DNA of 64,000 nucleotides, from contig CALFXJ010000044.1 of assembly GCA_937958105.1 (NCBI GenBank), forward strand, positions 60,382 through 124,381, written 5' to 3'. This DNA is from an uncultured Cellvibrio sp. (GTDB lineage Bacteria; Pseudomonadota; Gammaproteobacteria; Pseudomonadales; Cellvibrionaceae). The notes beneath the pieces were generated by a model. It did not search any database. It worked only from the letters and a program-made list of their open reading frames with translations, and was not told where the DNA came from. Each line of letters starts with the position of its first letter. The stretch's first letter is position 1. Made by a program: the position numbers and the translations under genes. Shown in pieces: positions 61,865-64,000 of the stretch.

Positions 61865-62923
61865 ATGGCTGATCCATTATCCTCCACTCCTTCCATTCCG
61901 GTAGGCCGCCGCTTCGCCCGCCGCGTATATCCTGCGCGAATTATTGGGCTCGGACTGGGATTCGTCTCAGTAGCGGCTGCACTTCTTCCTCTTTCTCCCG
62001 GCTTCTGGCTTTGGTTTTTTATCATCACCTACGCCTTTGTCTGGCCGCATATTGCTTACCTCTATGCCACACGGATGTCCGACTCGTTTGCTACGGGCCG
62101 GCGTCAGTTATTGTTCGATTCTTTCTGTGGCGGGTTGTGGGTGGCTGCCATGGGGTTCAACCTGCTGCCCAGCGTACTGGTCATTACCATGCTGGGTATG
62201 AATAACATGGCCGCTGCCGGAGCGCGATTGTTTGGCTACGGTGTGCTGGCCCAGGCGGCCGGGGTATTGTTGGGGGTGGCTGTCTTTGGGTGGTCACCCC
62301 AGTGGGACAGCAGCCTGACCGTCATCATCGCTTCTCTGCCGTTCCTGATTATTCACCCGTTGATGGTCGGAATGATGGCTTACAGCTTTGCTACCCGTCT
62401 GCACGAGCAGAAAAACAGCCTGAAGCTGCTGAGTCGGACGGATGGTCTTACCGGTCTATACAACCGCCGCTACTGGCAGCTGCGGGCGGCGGAAGAGTTT
62501 GAGCGCAGTCGCCGGCAGAATCATCCGGCAAGCCTGATCATGCTGGACCTGGATCACTTCAAAAAGATTAATGACCAGTACGGCCATACCGTGGGTGACG
62601 AGGTGCTGGAGGCGTTGAGCTACCAGCTGCAGATCAACCTGCGCAGTATCGATATTCTGGGCCGTTACGGCGGTGAGGAATTTGCGGTGGTTCTGCCGGA
62701 AACCGATGCCCGTCATGCGCGGGATATCGCTGAGCGAGTGCGTCAGGCTGTGGCGCAGGATCGCTTTGGTGAACAGGAGCTTCAGTGTACGGTCAGTCTG
62801 GGTATTGCAACCATGTCTCCGGCAATGACAGGCTTTGACGACTGGTTGAATGCAGCAGACAAAGCTCTCTACGATGCCAAAGCCGCGGGGCGTAACTGCA
62901 TCCGTGTTCATGAACAGCAGTAG
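61865..62923 (+). CDS. MASE2-GGDEF diguanylate cyclase (DgcC/AdrA-like)
   Basis: Makes cyclic di-GMP from two GTP. 352 residues. N-terminal MASE2 membrane sensor with about four segments, opening with RRFARRVYPARIIGLGLGFV, then the GGDEF domain: DGLTGLYNRRYWQLR, LDLDHFKKINDQYGHTVGDE and active-site RYGGEEFAVVLPE. The RSID inhibitory site lies five residues before GGEEF, so product inhibition is likely. Position downstream of hda, with no obvious partner gene. Confidence 0.94.
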   Translation: MADPLSSTPSIPVGRRFARRVYPARIIGLGLGFVSVAAALLPLSPGFWLWFFIITYAFVWPHIAYLYATRMSDSFATGRRQLLFDSFCGGLWVAAMGFNLLPSVLVITMLGMNNMAAAGARLFGYGVLAQAAGVLLGVAVFGWSPQWDSSLTVIIASLPFLIIHPLMVGMMAYSFATRLHEQKNSLKLLSRTDGLTGLYNRRYWQLRAAEEFERSRRQNHPASLIMLDLDHFKKINDQYGHTVGDEVLEALSYQLQINLRSIDILGRYGGEEFAVVLPETDARHARDIAERVRQAVAQDRFGEQELQCTVSLGIATMSPAMTGFDDWLNAADKALYDAKAAGRNCIRVHEQQ

Positions 62924-62947
62924 CCCCGGTCTTATTTGCGCTGGTTC

Positions 62948-64000
62948 TTAAGGTGCCACGCAGTCCAGACAACTGGCGTAGATGGCTTGGGGGTCGTTCA
63001 TCTGACTCAATGCCATCAGCGGTTTCAGCAGCGGCAGCAGGCGCTGTTGGAAGTCCAATGAGGCGACATTGCCCAGCCAGCTCCGGGGCAGAAGTACACC
63101 GGCCTGACTGCTTGCCAGTTGTCGCAGAAACGCTTCCTTCGGCGAGAGTGGCCGACTGATGACCTCCACACTGTAATCTTCTATTTCAGCACGGCGTGCC
63201 GCTGCAGCGATGACGTCTTCCAATGTGCCCAACTGGTCCACCAGCCCCAGTGCCTGGGCTGTGGCTCCGCTCCATACCCGTCCCTCTGCAATAGCTTCAA
63301 TGTCTGCCGGCTCCGCATTGCGGGCTTCGGCGACCAGACTGATGAAGCGCTGGTAAATATGATCGACGGTCAGCTGAATGATGTCGCTCGCTTGAGGTGA
63401 TAGCTCCCGATCCGGTCGAGTGGCTCCAGCCAGCGTTGTGGTGCCCACGCCATCCGTGGTAATGCCGATATTGGCCAGGCTTTTCTCCAGCGTAGGAAAG
63501 GCGCCGAAGACCCCGATCGAACCGGTCAAAGTGGACGGTGTAGCCCAGATTTCATCACCGGCGGCGGCAATCCAGTAACCGCCTGATGCAGCAAGACTGC
63601 CCATGGAGATAAATACCGGAATACCAGCGTCCCGGGTCGCCTGAATTTCATTGCGGATGACTTCCGAGGCAAAGGAGCTGCCGCCACCGCTGTCAATGCG
63701 GAGGACCAGGGCTTTAATCTGCTTTTCTTCACGCACCTTCTGCAGCATCTCGGCCAGCGTATGACTGCCGATGCTGCCATCCGGCTGATGTCCATCGAGG
63801 ATGTTGCCGGAGGCAACCAGCAGGCCGATCTTGTCGGCTTTGGGTAACTGTGTCCGCTTTACATCAGCCAGATAACTACCGATATCGATGCCGTTGTAGT
63901 AGTTGCCGGCATCGCTTTGGCCAAGGGTTTCGATCAGGTATTGCTGGATGGCCTGCTGATTGGTCAGTTCGTCCACCAGTCCGTTTTCCAATGCCAGCTG
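62948..64000 (-). CDS. sppA: Signal peptide peptidase SppA (protease IV), C-terminal part, cut by the window edge
   Basis: Membrane serine protease that degrades cleaved signal peptides. About 350 residues visible, reading out of the window. Active-site serine is in SMGSLAASGGYWIAAAGDEI, with GNILDGHQPDGSIGSHTLAE and STLTGSIGVFGAFPTLEKSL; this is the C-terminal half of the 67-kDa type. The catalytic lysine, in the N-terminal half of that type, is beyond the edge. The frame stays open past 63991 to the window end, so the gene is incomplete, not truncated. Confidence 0.93.
   Translation of the reverse strand, partial: QLALENGLVDELTNQQAIQQYLIETLGQSDAGNYYNGIDIGSYLADVKRTQLPKADKIGLLVASGNILDGHQPDGSIGSHTLAEMLQKVREEKQIKALVLRIDSGGGSSFASEVIRNEIQATRDAGIPVFISMGSLAASGGYWIAAAGDEIWATPSTLTGSIGVFGAFPTLEKSLANIGITTDGVGTTTLAGATRPDRELSPQASDIIQLTVDHIYQRFISLVAEARNAEPADIEAIAEGRVWSGATAQALGLVDQLGTLEDVIAAAARRAEIEDYSVEVISRPLSPKEAFLRQLASSQAGVLLPRSWLGNVASLDFQQRLLPLLKPLMALSQMNDPQAIYASCLDCVAP

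Noticed and set aside
1..64000. Search for tRNA, rRNA, CRISPR arrays, prophage, integrase, toxin-antitoxin or defence genes
   Set aside because: None was recognised when reading both strands; short structured RNAs could still be missed without covariance models.

Overview
The window is an ordinary chromosomal segment of a gammaproteobacterium, most like the Cellvibrionaceae/Pseudomonadales branch. The basis is the conserved gene order tilS-pyrG-kdsA-eno-ftsB-ispD-ispF-truD-pcm-nlpD-rpoS-fdxA-mutS-pncC-recA-recX, an rsx/rnf operon next to metG, mrp-dcd, purMN-hda, and a very large TonB-dependent receptor of the kind common in polysaccharide-degrading marine and soil relatives. Coding density is high. 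I found no rRNA or tRNA gene, insertion sequence, prophage or CRISPR array.

Layout. 1-12 kb: the start of an S9 peptidase gene cut by the window edge, then housekeeping genes for tRNA modification, CTP, KDO, glycolysis, division and isoprenoids, ending with the stationary-phase block truD-pcm-nlpD-rpoS and a 7Fe ferredoxin. 12-18 kb: DNA repair and SOS genes (mutS, pncC, recA with a clear LexA box, recX), with a DUF4136 lipoprotein gene between recA and recX. 18-23.5 kb: an RND efflux pair followed by a LamG-like lipoprotein. 23.5-32.5 kb: proS, a HIT protein, an HU protein with a histone-H1-like tail, a roxA-GNAT-unknown operon, an orphan periplasmic binding protein, a YdgA-like protein and an MscS channel. 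32.5-41 kb: the six-gene rsx electron-transport operon and metG. 41-51.5 kb: a more accessory block (HDAC-like deacylase, DUF938 methyltransferase, two very small stress-type genes, a 0.9-kb gene-poor gap, a second RND pair, a TonB-dependent receptor). 51.9-64 kb: mrp, dcd, an HI0933-family flavoprotein, wrbA, small unknowns, an SlyD-like FKBP, DUF3108, purN, purM, a DUF2066 protein, hda, a MASE2-GGDEF diguanylate cyclase and the end of sppA.

How the genes fit together. Most operons are core metabolism. The rsx complex probably drives electrons from NADH to ferredoxin-type acceptors; fdxA encodes one possible ferredoxin but is not in that operon. RecA and RecX form an SOS recombinase/regulator pair. 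Two independent RND adaptor-pump pairs lack an outer-membrane channel gene and presumably share a TolC-like protein encoded elsewhere. Apparent departures from expected arrangements are the absence of surE between truD and pcm, mscS in the place where nth usually follows rsxE, and a roughly 10-kb block between metG and mrp.

I did not find a convincing undescribed multi-gene system. The best leads are the metG-mrp block with its gap and tiny genes, the inverted repeat upstream of the TonB receptor, and the RND-LamG lipoprotein operon. All homology statements are from reading the translated sequence; no search was run.
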